64,000 nucleotides of DNA, taken from the NCBI GenBank assembly GCA_037127915.1, contig JBAXXL010000002.1, forward strand, positions 62,001 through 126,000, written 5' to 3'. Source of the DNA: JBAXXL01 sp037127915. Its GTDB lineage: Bacteria; Bacteroidota; Ignavibacteria; Kapaibacteriales; UBA2268. Positions 15,937 through 24,021 of the stretch are shown here, in pieces. Each line of letters starts with the position of its first letter. The first letter of the stretch is position 1. Under the pieces are notes generated by a model. The model searched no databases. It saw nothing but the letters and a program-made list of their open reading frames with translations, and was not told where the DNA came from. Made by a program: the position numbers and the translations under genes.

Positions 15937-16980
15937 TTATTTATTTTCTTCTAATTGCGCTATTTTTTGCTTAGCAATTTCAACAGCAAGGTGAAGTTTT
16001 TCTTGTAATAATGTTTTGGATGGTAAAACGGTTAAGTACTCTGCCACTCGGATATTACTTTTTTCTAATTGCAGTAATTCAATGTGCTCATCATTTTTTC
16101 CTGTGCAAAGTATTAAGCCTATAGGTGCGTTTTCACCTATTGCTTGTTCATATTTTTCCAAATACCGCAAGTACAATTCCATCTGACCCTTATAACCTGC
16201 TTCAAATTCACCGATTTTAAGATCAATTGCGACCAAACATTTCAACCGGCGGTGGAAAAATAGCAAATCAATATAATAATCTCGTTTATCAATACTTATT
16301 CGTTTTTGGCGTGCCATAAATGCAAAGTCACTTCCAAATTCTATAATAAATCGTTGAAGCTCAACAATAATAGATGTTTCCAAATCTTTTTCTGAATAAA
16401 AGTCTTTCAAACCCATGAAGTCTAAAAAATAAGGATCCCTGAATACCAAATCCGGTGACAAAATATGCTGGTTTTTAAGCATTTCTAATTCATTAAGAAT
16501 TATTTGTTCTGGTTTTTTGCTAATTGCAGTACGCTCGTAGAGCATAGATTTCACACGCTCTTGTAATTGTCTTGAAGACCATTTCTCTAATCTGCACATT
16601 TCGACATAAAACTCTCGTTTTATAGGGTTATCCATATAAATCAAAGTTCTTATATGAGTCCAACTCAATTGTATACGCAGTGCGTATACAATCTGCTTAT
16701 CAGGGTAAACATTCGCAAATTGAATACATTGCCTCAATTGTTTTTCTCCCCATCCTTTACCATATTCTATAACTAATTGATCACTTAGTTCTTTGATAAT
16801 TTGCTTACCATATTCTGCTCTTTCATTAACTAATATTTCTTCATTGATGCGTTTGCCAACACTCCAATAAAGCAATGTGATTTCGGCATTTATCGCTAAT
16901 GCTAAATTTTGCCTACTTTCCTCAATGAGCTGTATGACTTCGTTAGCTATTGGTTTTATATTTTTAATTTCTTCTTTCAT
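15937..16980 (-). CDS. DUF1016 (YhcG-type) PD-(D/E)XK nuclease-family protein, second copy
   Basis: This 347-residue protein is distantly related to the one at 7444-8490. The N-terminal DUF1016 region is visible in LLYWSVGKRINEEI, YGKQIIKELS, YGKGWGEKQLRQCIQFANVYP and IQLSWTHIRTLIYM. The nuclease domain has DYYIDLLFFHRRLKCLVAIDLKIGEFEAGYKGQMELYL, giving D...D-x-K. It lies 21 bases after a TerB-like gene and 29 before the DUF2130 gene, so three genes of a possible nucleic-acid-processing operon adjoin. The segment for QIVYALRIQL contains a perfect palindrome (16668-16692). Confidence 0.9.
   Translation of the reverse strand: MKEEIKNIKPIANEVIQLIEESRQNLALAINAEITLLYWSVGKRINEEILVNERAEYGKQIIKELSDQLVIEYGKGWGEKQLRQCIQFANVYPDKQIVYALRIQLSWTHIRTLIYMDNPIKREFYVEMCRLEKWSSRQLQERVKSMLYERTAISKKPEQIILNELEMLKNQHILSPDLVFRDPYFLDFMGLKDFYSEKDLETSIIVELQRFIIEFGSDFAFMARQKRISIDKRDYYIDLLFFHRRLKCLVAIDLKIGEFEAGYKGQMELYLRYLEKYEQAIGENAPIGLILCTGKNDEHIELLQLEKSNIRVAEYLTVLPSKTLLQEKLHLAVEIAKQKIAQLEENK
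16668..16692. repeat. perfect palindrome inside the second DUF1016 gene
   Basis: The arms ATTGTATACGCA (16668-16679) and TGCGTATACAAT (16681-16692) pair exactly around one G. The site codes for IVYALRIQL, the position equivalent to ICYTLCSKL in the other DUF1016 gene, where the palindrome has other bases but the same central CAGTG. Confidence 0.9.
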
Positions 16981-17001
16981 AACAATCGTTATTTATTTAT
17001 T

Positions 17002-17955
17002 TTACATTTTCTTTATCGTTAAAAAGTCACCATTAGAGATAAATAAAAATTGCGCAATCAATCTCAAATACATATCTTCATAATCATCATAAACTTGATT
17101 TGCTCTGGCAATGTTAAAAAGTTCAATCAATAATTTCAATCTTTCGGTTTCGTCAGTAGCGGCAGTTATAATTCTAGATAAATAAGCCATTTCAAAATAA
17201 CTTTCAGGAATTTGGAGTAATTTAGAGAAAACTTCATTTAACTTTTCTTCGTCAAGTTTAAATTCAACCTTAATAAACTGTTTTAATGCTTCTTTTTCCT
17301 TAGCATCAAAATTCGTATCTGAATGAATAACAATCATAGCTAAACCAATTTTTGCCGAAGCGACTTCAAAATTGGGTAATACATTACCTCCTAATAATTC
17401 GTACATAATCGGAGCTATTGGATTTTTCACATAATCTAACGCTTCCAAATCAGTATTCATATCTGAATGCTTCTTATTAAGTTGCTTATTGATTGTATGT
17501 AAGATGCTTTTAAAACTAAAAATGGATTTTGTGCTGATTTGAGTAGTAAGCAATTCCATTATTTCATATTCTTGATCTTTTAATATTCCATCAGCATTTA
17601 TAGTATCTTTTAGGGCATTTATAAATTCTGATTTATCTTTATGCTTGTGGATTTGAGTCAAAACATTGTCAAATATTTCTTGAATTTCACTTTGATTTGG
17701 TTTATTCATACTGTAAAAATTAATCTCTCTCCATTCCTCTTCGGTAATACTACTTTCATAAAAATAGTCTTTGATAAGATTAATTTCCTTTTCATTAACC
17801 GAGTCATCGGCGTACGCCAAAATCATCAATAGTTTATAAAATGAAATTTGTGCTTTCCGAGCATCGGTATTTTGATCATATCCTTTGTTTTTGAAAATTT
17901 TCGACACAGGATCGTTAATCATGCTATCGAGTTTTCTTTTTAATAAGCTTGCCAT
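17002..17955 (-). CDS. TerB-like helical protein (two repeats)
   Basis: This 317-residue all-helical protein carries two TerB-like segments: FYKLLMILAYADDSVNEKEINLIKDYF near residues 38-65, with a NADGILKDQEYEIMELL echo near 117-134, and AMIVIHSDTNFDAKEKEALKQFIK near residues 205-228. The acidic D-x-x-(V/F)-x-x-x-E pattern matches the metal-binding helix pairs of the tellurite-resistance TerB fold. TerB domains occur in stress-response and anti-phage systems. The rest of the protein is unassigned. The gene lies upstream of DUF1016 and DUF2130 genes with 21- and 29-base gaps, which implies one transcript. Confidence 0.72.
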   Translation of the reverse strand: MASLLKRKLDSMINDPVSKIFKNKGYDQNTDARKAQISFYKLLMILAYADDSVNEKEINLIKDYFYESSITEEEWREINFYSMNKPNQSEIQEIFDNVLTQIHKHKDKSEFINALKDTINADGILKDQEYEIMELLTTQISTKSIFSFKSILHTINKQLNKKHSDMNTDLEALDYVKNPIAPIMYELLGGNVLPNFEVASAKIGLAMIVIHSDTNFDAKEKEALKQFIKVEFKLDEEKLNEVFSKLLQIPESYFEMAYLSRIITAATDETERLKLLIELFNIARANQVYDDYEDMYLRLIAQFLFISNGDFLTIKKM

Positions 17956-17991
17956 ATTCTCTCCATTATTTAAATCATTTATTTATTAAAT

Positions 17992-18771
17992 CTATTTTAA
18001 AACAAACATAAAACCGAAACCAACACTGAATTCTTTAAATTGGTTACTATAGTAATAATTGTTTGTTGTTGTTTCGTCAAGATTGACGTTCTTTATCGTT
18101 TCAATATATTTATAATTAATATTATACATACAATAGTTTAAATCAAAATCCAGAACTATTCTTTTTGCTATTCTATATCCTATAGTCAATGATGGATTAA
18201 AAGTAACATTATCTTTGAAATTTTTTCCGCTGTTCCAATCAATATTAATTATTTCATTGGTTCCTTTGCCCTTTAGTGTTGTCGATCCCCAGTCGGTAGT
18301 AATTGATGTTACACCGAAAAGAGTACGAGCTATAACAAGCCATCTGTCTTTTTCAAATTTATAAACAGGACCCAAACCACCTTTTCCGAAATTAATATTA
18401 TCGTATTCTGAATCTTGGAAATAACTACTTGAGCTAGTTTCTGCGAAATATTTATCACCATATTTATTATTTACTGTATTTACAAATTTATTGAATCTAT
18501 CGGTATTCGAAACATTTTTATTCTCATAATAGGTAAATTCGATTCCAAAATTTCCAATAAATAAAGTGGAGGAAATATACTGCAAATACATCGATTTTTT
18601 TGTAACGTCTATTAAGCCATCTGTAATATAACCTCCTTGAACTTTGGTCAAAGGAAAAGTTATGCCAATGGAAGGTCTCACGACCCATTTTATAGGTTTA
18701 TAATTATCTTTAGCATTTATGCTGATGGATAATGATAATATCAATGTAAAAATAATGGCAAAATATTTCAT
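17992..18771 (-). CDS. outer-membrane beta-barrel-like protein
   Basis: The 259-residue protein has signal peptide MKYFAIIFTLILSLSISINA and an all-beta mature part: VRPSIGITFPLTKVQG, STLFIGNFGIEFTYYE, RWLVIARTLFGVTS, FNPSLTIGYRIAKRIVLDFDLNYCMYNINY, and a final FKEFSVGFGFMFVLK. The amphipathic strands, aromatic girdle and hydrophobic C-terminus fit an outer-membrane beta-barrel of about 8-10 strands. The gene begins one base after the stop of the lipoprotein gene 18773-19378, so the pair is likely co-translated and may form a complex. The ligand is unknown. Confidence 0.75.
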   Translation of the reverse strand: MKYFAIIFTLILSLSISINAKDNYKPIKWVVRPSIGITFPLTKVQGGYITDGLIDVTKKSMYLQYISSTLFIGNFGIEFTYYENKNVSNTDRFNKFVNTVNNKYGDKYFAETSSSSYFQDSEYDNINFGKGGLGPVYKFEKDRWLVIARTLFGVTSITTDWGSTTLKGKGTNEIINIDWNSGKNFKDNVTFNPSLTIGYRIAKRIVLDFDLNYCMYNINYKYIETIKNVNLDETTTNNYYYSNQFKEFSVGFGFMFVLK

Positions 18772-18772
18772 A

Positions 18773-19378
18773 TTATTTTAGGTAAATTGTTTTTGTAGTG
18801 AATGAGAAAACTCGGCTGTCCGATAATGTGACGTCTATCTTAAAACTATGTTCACCAATGAATTCTGGTGGTGTTATAAGGAAAACATCAACTATTTCTT
18901 CAACAGGAGCATCATAGTATATTCTACCCGGATGATTAGTATAATCATTAATTGTAATGTATTTACCTTGTGAAAGAACTTTAAAAAGTTCTGTTACTTC
19001 GCTTGTTTTGGGATGCTGATTATCAAAGTCATTTGTTGTTGTTATGACGATTGAACTAATTGTATCTTTTGGCAAATATTGAACATCTGGTGGACAAAAG
19101 CAATCCCAAGCATAAGCACGAGGTGAAAATGAAAAGCCTATATTTGCTTGAGCTATTATCTGCTTTAATGAAAATTCAAGACGTATTCCATAAGCTTCTT
19201 TTGGAATTGAATCATTAACAGCTATTATTGGATCAATACCTGAATTATCAATATTTCTTGCTATAAAATTATCGTATGTATATTCAAAATTTTGAGGTTC
19301 AACACAATCACAACAAGAAACGATAAACTGTGCAGTAGAAGCTAACAGTATAAGGATTGTTAATTTTTTAATTTTCAT
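18773..19378 (-). CDS. lipoprotein of unknown function
   Basis: The 201-residue product starts at the ATG at 19378 with MKIKKLTILILLASTAQFIVSCCDCVE; the VSC is a lipobox. A longer frame from 19453 adds 25 residues ahead of the signal and is unlikely. The mature part is beta-rich (GIRLEFSLKQIIAQANIGFSFS, ISSIVITTTNDFD, EHSFKIDVTLSDSRVFSFTTKTIYLK), with an Ig-like feel in the last 60 residues. A CFCPPDVQYLP segment near residue 95 adds Cys that could form disulfides. It is followed one base later by the barrel gene. No family is recognised. Confidence 0.7.
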   Translation of the reverse strand: MKIKKLTILILLASTAQFIVSCCDCVEPQNFEYTYDNFIARNIDNSGIDPIIAVNDSIPKEAYGIRLEFSLKQIIAQANIGFSFSPRAYAWDCFCPPDVQYLPKDTISSIVITTTNDFDNQHPKTSEVTELFKVLSQGKYITINDYTNHPGRIYYDAPVEEIVDVFLITPPEFIGEHSFKIDVTLSDSRVFSFTTKTIYLK

Positions 19379-19527
19379 AATATTTACTTCTAGAAATTTA
19401 ATTAAACTCGATTTTATATATTTTTTATACGAAATGTCCCTTTTGATTTTCAAATATAATAAAATATAGCGGAAAAATGATTGCTAAATTTATTTTTTTT
19501 AATTTTGTATTATTAACATAGAAGAAA

Positions 19528-20652
19528 ATGAAAATGGATATAAAAGTTATTAAAATAGGCGGGGCAGTATTGAGCCGGAAGGAAGGAGTGGCAGGAGCTA
19601 TATCTTTATCGAATGAACTTCGAAATGAGAATGTGGTTGTAATTGTATCTGCTATGGTTAAATCGACACCGTTGCTTAAAGAACTTGCTCAATCCGCTAA
19701 AATAGCAAATAATACTATTATACATGAAACATTTACTAAGCTAAAAAATATTTATTCTGAATTTGAGCTATCGCTTTTCGGTGCGAAAATGAATTACGTG
19801 AAAGACTATTTCAAAATGTTAGAGCAAATAGTAGAAAGCGTCAAGTTGACTCGCGAACTTTCGGCTCGCGTTTTAGATAGAGTTCTTGCATTCGGTGAAG
19901 TAATGACTGCCGAGTTGTTAAGTAAATGGCTGACTGAGAATGACTTTAATTTTGAGTTTATACCGGCAACAGACTTAATTATAACTACAAAGGACTTTGG
20001 ACAAGCAAAGCCGATTGATGAACTAATTAATAAGCAAATTCAGGATCGAATCCATTTCGGCAATAATACTCCGAAAATTATACTTACTCAAGGTTTTATA
20101 GCCGCCAGCGAAAACGGCGACACTACTACCATGGGTTACGAAAGTTCGAACCTTACCGCGGCGTTGATTGCTCGTGAAGTTAGCGCAAAGTATTTAGAGA
20201 TTTGGACACTTCCTGAAGGAATCCGCTCCGTGGACCCTCTTATATTTGAAAATGCGCGATTAATCAAAGGATTATCCTATATACAAGCAAAAGAACTCGC
20301 TTATGCAGGGCTTAAACTTTTACATGTTGGTATGTTGGAATATGCTGAAACAGGTGGAATCGAACTAATTTACCGCTCAGCACTGCAACCGGAAGGGAAA
20401 TATACAAAAATTAACAGTTCTGAGAATAATCAAAATCCGGTTATTGTGGCAAATGAAGATAGTGTTGGGGAAATAAAGTTTCATTATATCGCAAATCACG
20501 CAATTGATGGGCTATTTCATGAATTAAGAACTATAGGAATCCCTAATATAGAGATATATAACTATATAGAATATTATAATGTTACGATAATGTCGGATTT
20601 TGCACTAAATGACTCGCAAAACCTCCGGAATATAATAGAGAAATATATTTAG
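19528..20652 (+). CDS. divergent aspartate kinase-like protein
   Basis: This 374-residue amino-acid kinase-fold protein resembles aspartokinase: VIKIGGAVLS (usually K-F-G-G-T-S), VVVIVSAMVKSTPLL, LAFGEVMTAELLSKWL, GFIAASENGDTTTMGYESSNLTAALIA, IWTLPEGIRSVDPLIF and LSYIQAKELAYAGLKLLHVG. The phosphate-binding motif normally TTTLGRGGSD reads TTTMGYESSN, and the conserved Thr-Ser of the first motif is Ala-Val. The C-terminal ~85 residues may be one ACT domain; the usual tandem pair is not clear. It may therefore have lost or altered catalysis, or use another substrate. It is the first gene to the right of the strand switch, after a 74-base gap. Confidence 0.78.
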   Translation: MKMDIKVIKIGGAVLSRKEGVAGAISLSNELRNENVVVIVSAMVKSTPLLKELAQSAKIANNTIIHETFTKLKNIYSEFELSLFGAKMNYVKDYFKMLEQIVESVKLTRELSARVLDRVLAFGEVMTAELLSKWLTENDFNFEFIPATDLIITTKDFGQAKPIDELINKQIQDRIHFGNNTPKIILTQGFIAASENGDTTTMGYESSNLTAALIAREVSAKYLEIWTLPEGIRSVDPLIFENARLIKGLSYIQAKELAYAGLKLLHVGMLEYAETGGIELIYRSALQPEGKYTKINSSENNQNPVIVANEDSVGEIKFHYIANHAIDGLFHELRTIGIPNIEIYNYIEYYNVTIMSDFALNDSQNLRNIIEKYI

Positions 20653-20689
20653 TTCCCCAAAAATCATATAAAATGTTATGGAATCAGGG

Positions 20690-20814
20690 TTGTTCACAAA
20701 TTGTGGAAAACTTGTTGATAATCAGCAAGTGTCTAAAATTAAAATAGCATGATATAATTTTAGTAAAATTATATACTCTTTTTTTTTTTATTTATAAAAA
20801 AATATTTAACTTTG
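20690..20814. other. candidate replication-origin element: DnaA-box-like cluster with AT-rich tract
   Basis: Three 9-mers close to the DnaA box TTATCCACA lie within 32 bases: TTGTTCACA (20690-20698), and in reverse TGTGGAAAA (20702-20710, i.e. TTTTCCACA) and TGTTGATAA (20713-20721, i.e. TTATCAACA). The last two are 11 bases apart, one helical turn. An almost pure A/T stretch follows (20735-20810). A Bacteroidota -7-like box TAACTTTG (20807-20814) precedes the DUF3109 gene. The coding strand switches 1.2 kb to the left. None of the boxes is an exact consensus. Confidence 0.42.
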
Positions 20815-20847
20815 TAAAGTATTTGGCACAAAAATTAGTAGAGATGC

Positions 20848-21408
20848 ATGCTTAAAATTGAGGAAGTATTAGTTGACGAGCATATTTTGCGTATAGATTT
20901 TGCTTGTGATTTATCGAAATGTAAGGGGGCTTGCTGTACCTTTCCGGGTGAAGTAGGTGCTCCAGTTCTTGATTCTGAAATAGAGTTGATTAAAGAAAGT
21001 TTTTCAGCGGCAATAGAATATCTATCCGATAAATCAAAACAATATATCGAAAAACATGGTTTTATTGAAGGTTTCGCTGGGAACTATGCCACTGTTTGCA
21101 TTGATGCAAAAGATTGCGTTTTTGTATATTATGATGAAAATGAGATTGCATTTTGTGCATTAGAACGGGCATATTTAGACGGAAAAAACAAATTCCAAAA
21201 ACCAATTTCCTGCCATTTATTCCCTGTGCGTGAAGGAAGTTTTGGTGGTGAATCGCTTTATTATGAGAAAATACGTGAGTGTAAACCTGCACTACAATTG
21301 GGAAGGAAACAAGAAGTGAAAATTTGCGAAAACGTTAAAGACGCTTTAGTTAGACGTTTTGGCGAAGATTGGTACCACAAATTACTAAACGAAAAGAGTA
21401 AAATATGA
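20848..21408 (+). CDS. DUF3109 family cysteine-rich protein
   Basis: The 186-residue protein matches DUF3109, common in Bacteroidota: VLVDEHILRIDFACDLSKCKGACCTFPGEVGAPVLDSEI at the N-terminus, DCVFVYYDENEIAFCALERA in the middle, and SCHLFPVRE with YYEKIRECKP later. Cysteines at about 20, 25, 29, 30, 88, 102, 124 and 143 are arranged as in the related YkgJ family, which is thought to bind Zn or an Fe-S cluster. The role is unknown. Its stop codon overlaps the start of rpoN by four bases (ATGA), so the two are translationally coupled. Confidence 0.85.
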   Translation: MLKIEEVLVDEHILRIDFACDLSKCKGACCTFPGEVGAPVLDSEIELIKESFSAAIEYLSDKSKQYIEKHGFIEGFAGNYATVCIDAKDCVFVYYDENEIAFCALERAYLDGKNKFQKPISCHLFPVREGSFGGESLYYEKIRECKPALQLGRKQEVKICENVKDALVRRFGEDWYHKLLNEKSKI

Positions 21409-23108
21409 GAACAGGATTAGGTATAGATTTAAGAACTTCGTTAAGTCAAACTCTGACTCCACAGCAAATTCAGTATTTAAAGTTACTGCAATTGCCCGTT
21501 GCACAATTAGAGCAATACATTCAAAGTGAAATTGAATCCAATCCGATGCTCGATGAAGATATATCGGACAGACCTAATTACAAAGATTCCTTCTCGGATG
21601 GTACCAGCGAACCTGATTACGCCGCTGATGAAATGCCTACAATCAAAGAACAGGTTGCTCAAGTGTCGTCTGAAGACAAAGGTGATTCATTCGAGTTTTA
21701 TAAATTGCTTATGCAGGACGATTCTACATACAGAACTACTTCATATAGCACTGATGATGATGAAAGTGAACCCTACCAAATAAAATACCAAGAATCTTTT
21801 GCCGAAGATTTGATTAAACAATTTCAACTTACTGATCTTTTGCCTGAAGAAAAGCTATTAGGCATTCAAATAATAGGCAATATTGATACCGATGGATATT
21901 TACGTACCGATGTAGAAGAAATTCTCAAAGAAACCAACGAATTAATAACTGATCATAACTTTAGCGAAAAGCAAAAGTATTTCGAAGTTAGTATGGATGA
22001 GGTAGATGATATTGATAATCCTGCTTCACAGTATTGTTTAGGTGAAGAAAGTTTAGAATATTTGAATAAAGCATCTGAATTATTAAGACCTAAGAAAATT
22101 GAAATCGAGTCATTCGATGATTTTTATTACGATAGCGAAGATTATAAAATAAATCTTTTAACTACTGTGAATATGGCGCAAGTGGAGAAAGTGCTTGATG
22201 TAATTCGTCATTTAGATCCACCGGGTATCGGTAGCCGAACGATTCAGGAATCTTTGACCGCACAATTAGAAACAATTGATTTTCCGGATGAAAACCAGAA
22301 AATTGCTCTCGATATTTTATCACAAACGTACGAAGCTTTTACCAAAAAACATTATCACCTAATAATGAAACAGCTTAAGATATCGGAAGAAACTTTAAAA
22401 AATGCATTGGATGTAATACGTAGATTAAATCCCAAACCCGGCGGTACAGAATACTACGAATCAGTAAATGTGGTAATACCCGATTTTGTAGTAAAAAAGG
22501 ACGATGAATCCGACGAACTGATAATCGTATTGAACGACGGTCAGATGCCGAATATAAAATTAAGCAAAGCTTACGATAGCCTGAAAAAAGAATCAGATTT
22601 CCGTAAGTTTAACAAAGAAACTAAAAAATGGATTCGTTCTAAATATGACGATGCAAAATTCCTAATTCAAGCTATACGTCAAAGAAAAAATACGATGATG
22701 AAGATAATGACCTCGATAGCAAGCAGACAAAAAGATTTTTTCTTTATCGGGGAACCCGGTATGAAGCCAATGATTTACAAAGATGTGGCCGAAGATACTG
22801 GATTGGATATTTCTACCGTTTGCCGAATCGTAAATAATAAATTCGTTCAAACAGATTTTGGTACAAATGAATTGAAGTATTTCTTTAGCGAGGCATTGCC
22901 ATCTATTGATGGGGAAGATGTTTCTACAAGAATAATCAAGCAGGCGCTTAAAGATATAATCGAAAAAGAATCAAAGAATAAACCTTACAGCGACGATAAA
23001 TTAAGCGATATGCTTAATAAAGCGGGTTATCAGGTTGCACGGCGGACTGTTGCAAAATACCGCGAACAACTTAGAATTCCGGTAGCTAGATTAAGAAGGG
23101 AATTGTAA
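21405..23108 (+). CDS. rpoN: RNA polymerase sigma-54 factor
   Basis: The 567-residue protein has all regions of sigma-54. Region I is visible in LSQTLTPQQIQYLKLLQLPVAQLEQYIQSEIESNPMLDED (residues ~13-52). Region II is long and acidic (~53-260). The core-binding region contains LDPPGIGSRTIQESL and IRRLNPKPGG. The helix-turn-helix is in DVAEDTGLDISTVCRIVNNKFVQTDFGTNELKYFFSEA. The RpoN box ARRTVAKYREQL lies near the C-terminus and reads -24 promoter elements. Promoters it serves need an AAA+ activator, none of which is encoded here. The DUF3109 gene is coupled to it, and an EEP-family gene follows after two bases. Confidence 0.97.
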   Translation: MRTGLGIDLRTSLSQTLTPQQIQYLKLLQLPVAQLEQYIQSEIESNPMLDEDISDRPNYKDSFSDGTSEPDYAADEMPTIKEQVAQVSSEDKGDSFEFYKLLMQDDSTYRTTSYSTDDDESEPYQIKYQESFAEDLIKQFQLTDLLPEEKLLGIQIIGNIDTDGYLRTDVEEILKETNELITDHNFSEKQKYFEVSMDEVDDIDNPASQYCLGEESLEYLNKASELLRPKKIEIESFDDFYYDSEDYKINLLTTVNMAQVEKVLDVIRHLDPPGIGSRTIQESLTAQLETIDFPDENQKIALDILSQTYEAFTKKHYHLIMKQLKISEETLKNALDVIRRLNPKPGGTEYYESVNVVIPDFVVKKDDESDELIIVLNDGQMPNIKLSKAYDSLKKESDFRKFNKETKKWIRSKYDDAKFLIQAIRQRKNTMMKIMTSIASRQKDFFFIGEPGMKPMIYKDVAEDTGLDISTVCRIVNNKFVQTDFGTNELKYFFSEALPSIDGEDVSTRIIKQALKDIIEKESKNKPYSDDKLSDMLNKAGYQVARRTVAKYREQLRIPVARLRREL

Positions 23109-23110
23109 TT

Positions 23111-24004
23111 ATGAAAAAGCCGATATCAGTCGTTATGTTCTTATTTGGATTAATTTTAAGTATTTCTTGTAGTTCGAATAAGGCATACCATAGCGAATCT
23201 GATAAATCAACTGTTTGTATCGGTACTTTTAATCTTGAATGGTTGGGAGATGGTATTGGTGATAAAAAACCTCGATCATCAGCCGATTATGAGAAATATG
23301 CAGAAATTATTGCTAATAGCGGAATGGAAGTTATTGGGGTTCAAGAAGTCGAAAATTCCTCCGCAATTAAAAAAATAATGAAATATCTACCGGATTATAA
23401 ATACATTCTCGGCAAAAAAGGTTCAATTCAAAATGTGGGTTTAATTTATAAAAATACTATCCAAGTTGAATCTCTCGGCGAATACACTCCTCTAAAGGTA
23501 GAACCCGAACGCACTCGTCCCGGATTGATAGTAAAATGCAAGAAAGGGAACTTCGATTGGGTGATTATGGTTGTCCACCTTAAGTCAACTTCGCGTTATG
23601 ACGACACCCCGGAAAAAAGACAAGAAAGTTTCGATTACCGCAAGGAGCAGGCGGAAGTATTAAGTAATTGGGTGGATTCAATTGTGGATAGTGACAATGA
23701 ACACGATGTGTTTATAGTTGGCGATTTCAACGATAATCCCCGCCGCGATGATAAAGTAATTGCACCGCTCAGCTACAACAGTAATATTGTATTTTTGACT
23801 TGGGATATGCAAAGCTGTAAGAATAAGATGTGGGATATGATAGACCATATAGTTATTTCCAAAAGTGTAAAAAACAGATATTTAGATGGGAGTGTACACG
23901 CTTATGACTTCTTTTCCACTTTAACCGACAAAGCCGCTGAAGGAATATCGGACCATTGCCCCGTGATGGCAGTATTTGATGTAACAGCAGAAGATAACGA
24001 TTAG
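23111..24004 (+). CDS. endonuclease/exonuclease/phosphatase-family lipoprotein
   Basis: This 297-residue protein has the lipoprotein signal MKKPISVVMFLFGLILSISCSS (lipobox SISC). The EEP fold is shown by IGTFNLEWLGDG, VIGVQEVEN (catalytic Glu), WVIMVVHLKST (His), FIVGDFNDNPRRDD (Asp and Asn pair) and GISDHCPVMAVF (final Asp-His). All catalytic positions are present, so it should be an active Mg-dependent phosphodiesterase outside the inner membrane, on an unknown substrate (nucleic acid or phospholipid). It lies two bases after rpoN and 17 before the J-like gene. Confidence 0.88.
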   Translation: MKKPISVVMFLFGLILSISCSSNKAYHSESDKSTVCIGTFNLEWLGDGIGDKKPRSSADYEKYAEIIANSGMEVIGVQEVENSSAIKKIMKYLPDYKYILGKKGSIQNVGLIYKNTIQVESLGEYTPLKVEPERTRPGLIVKCKKGNFDWVIMVVHLKSTSRYDDTPEKRQESFDYRKEQAEVLSNWVDSIVDSDNEHDVFIVGDFNDNPRRDDKVIAPLSYNSNIVFLTWDMQSCKNKMWDMIDHIVISKSVKNRYLDGSVHAYDFFSTLTDKAAEGISDHCPVMAVFDVTAEDND

Positions 24005-24021
24005 AGCTTTGAGTAACAATT

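Noticed and set aside
20690..20721. The TTCACAAATTGTGG stretch as a Rex operator
   Set aside because: The half-sites are in the opposite order to the Rex consensus and no redox gene follows; the DnaA-box reading fits better.
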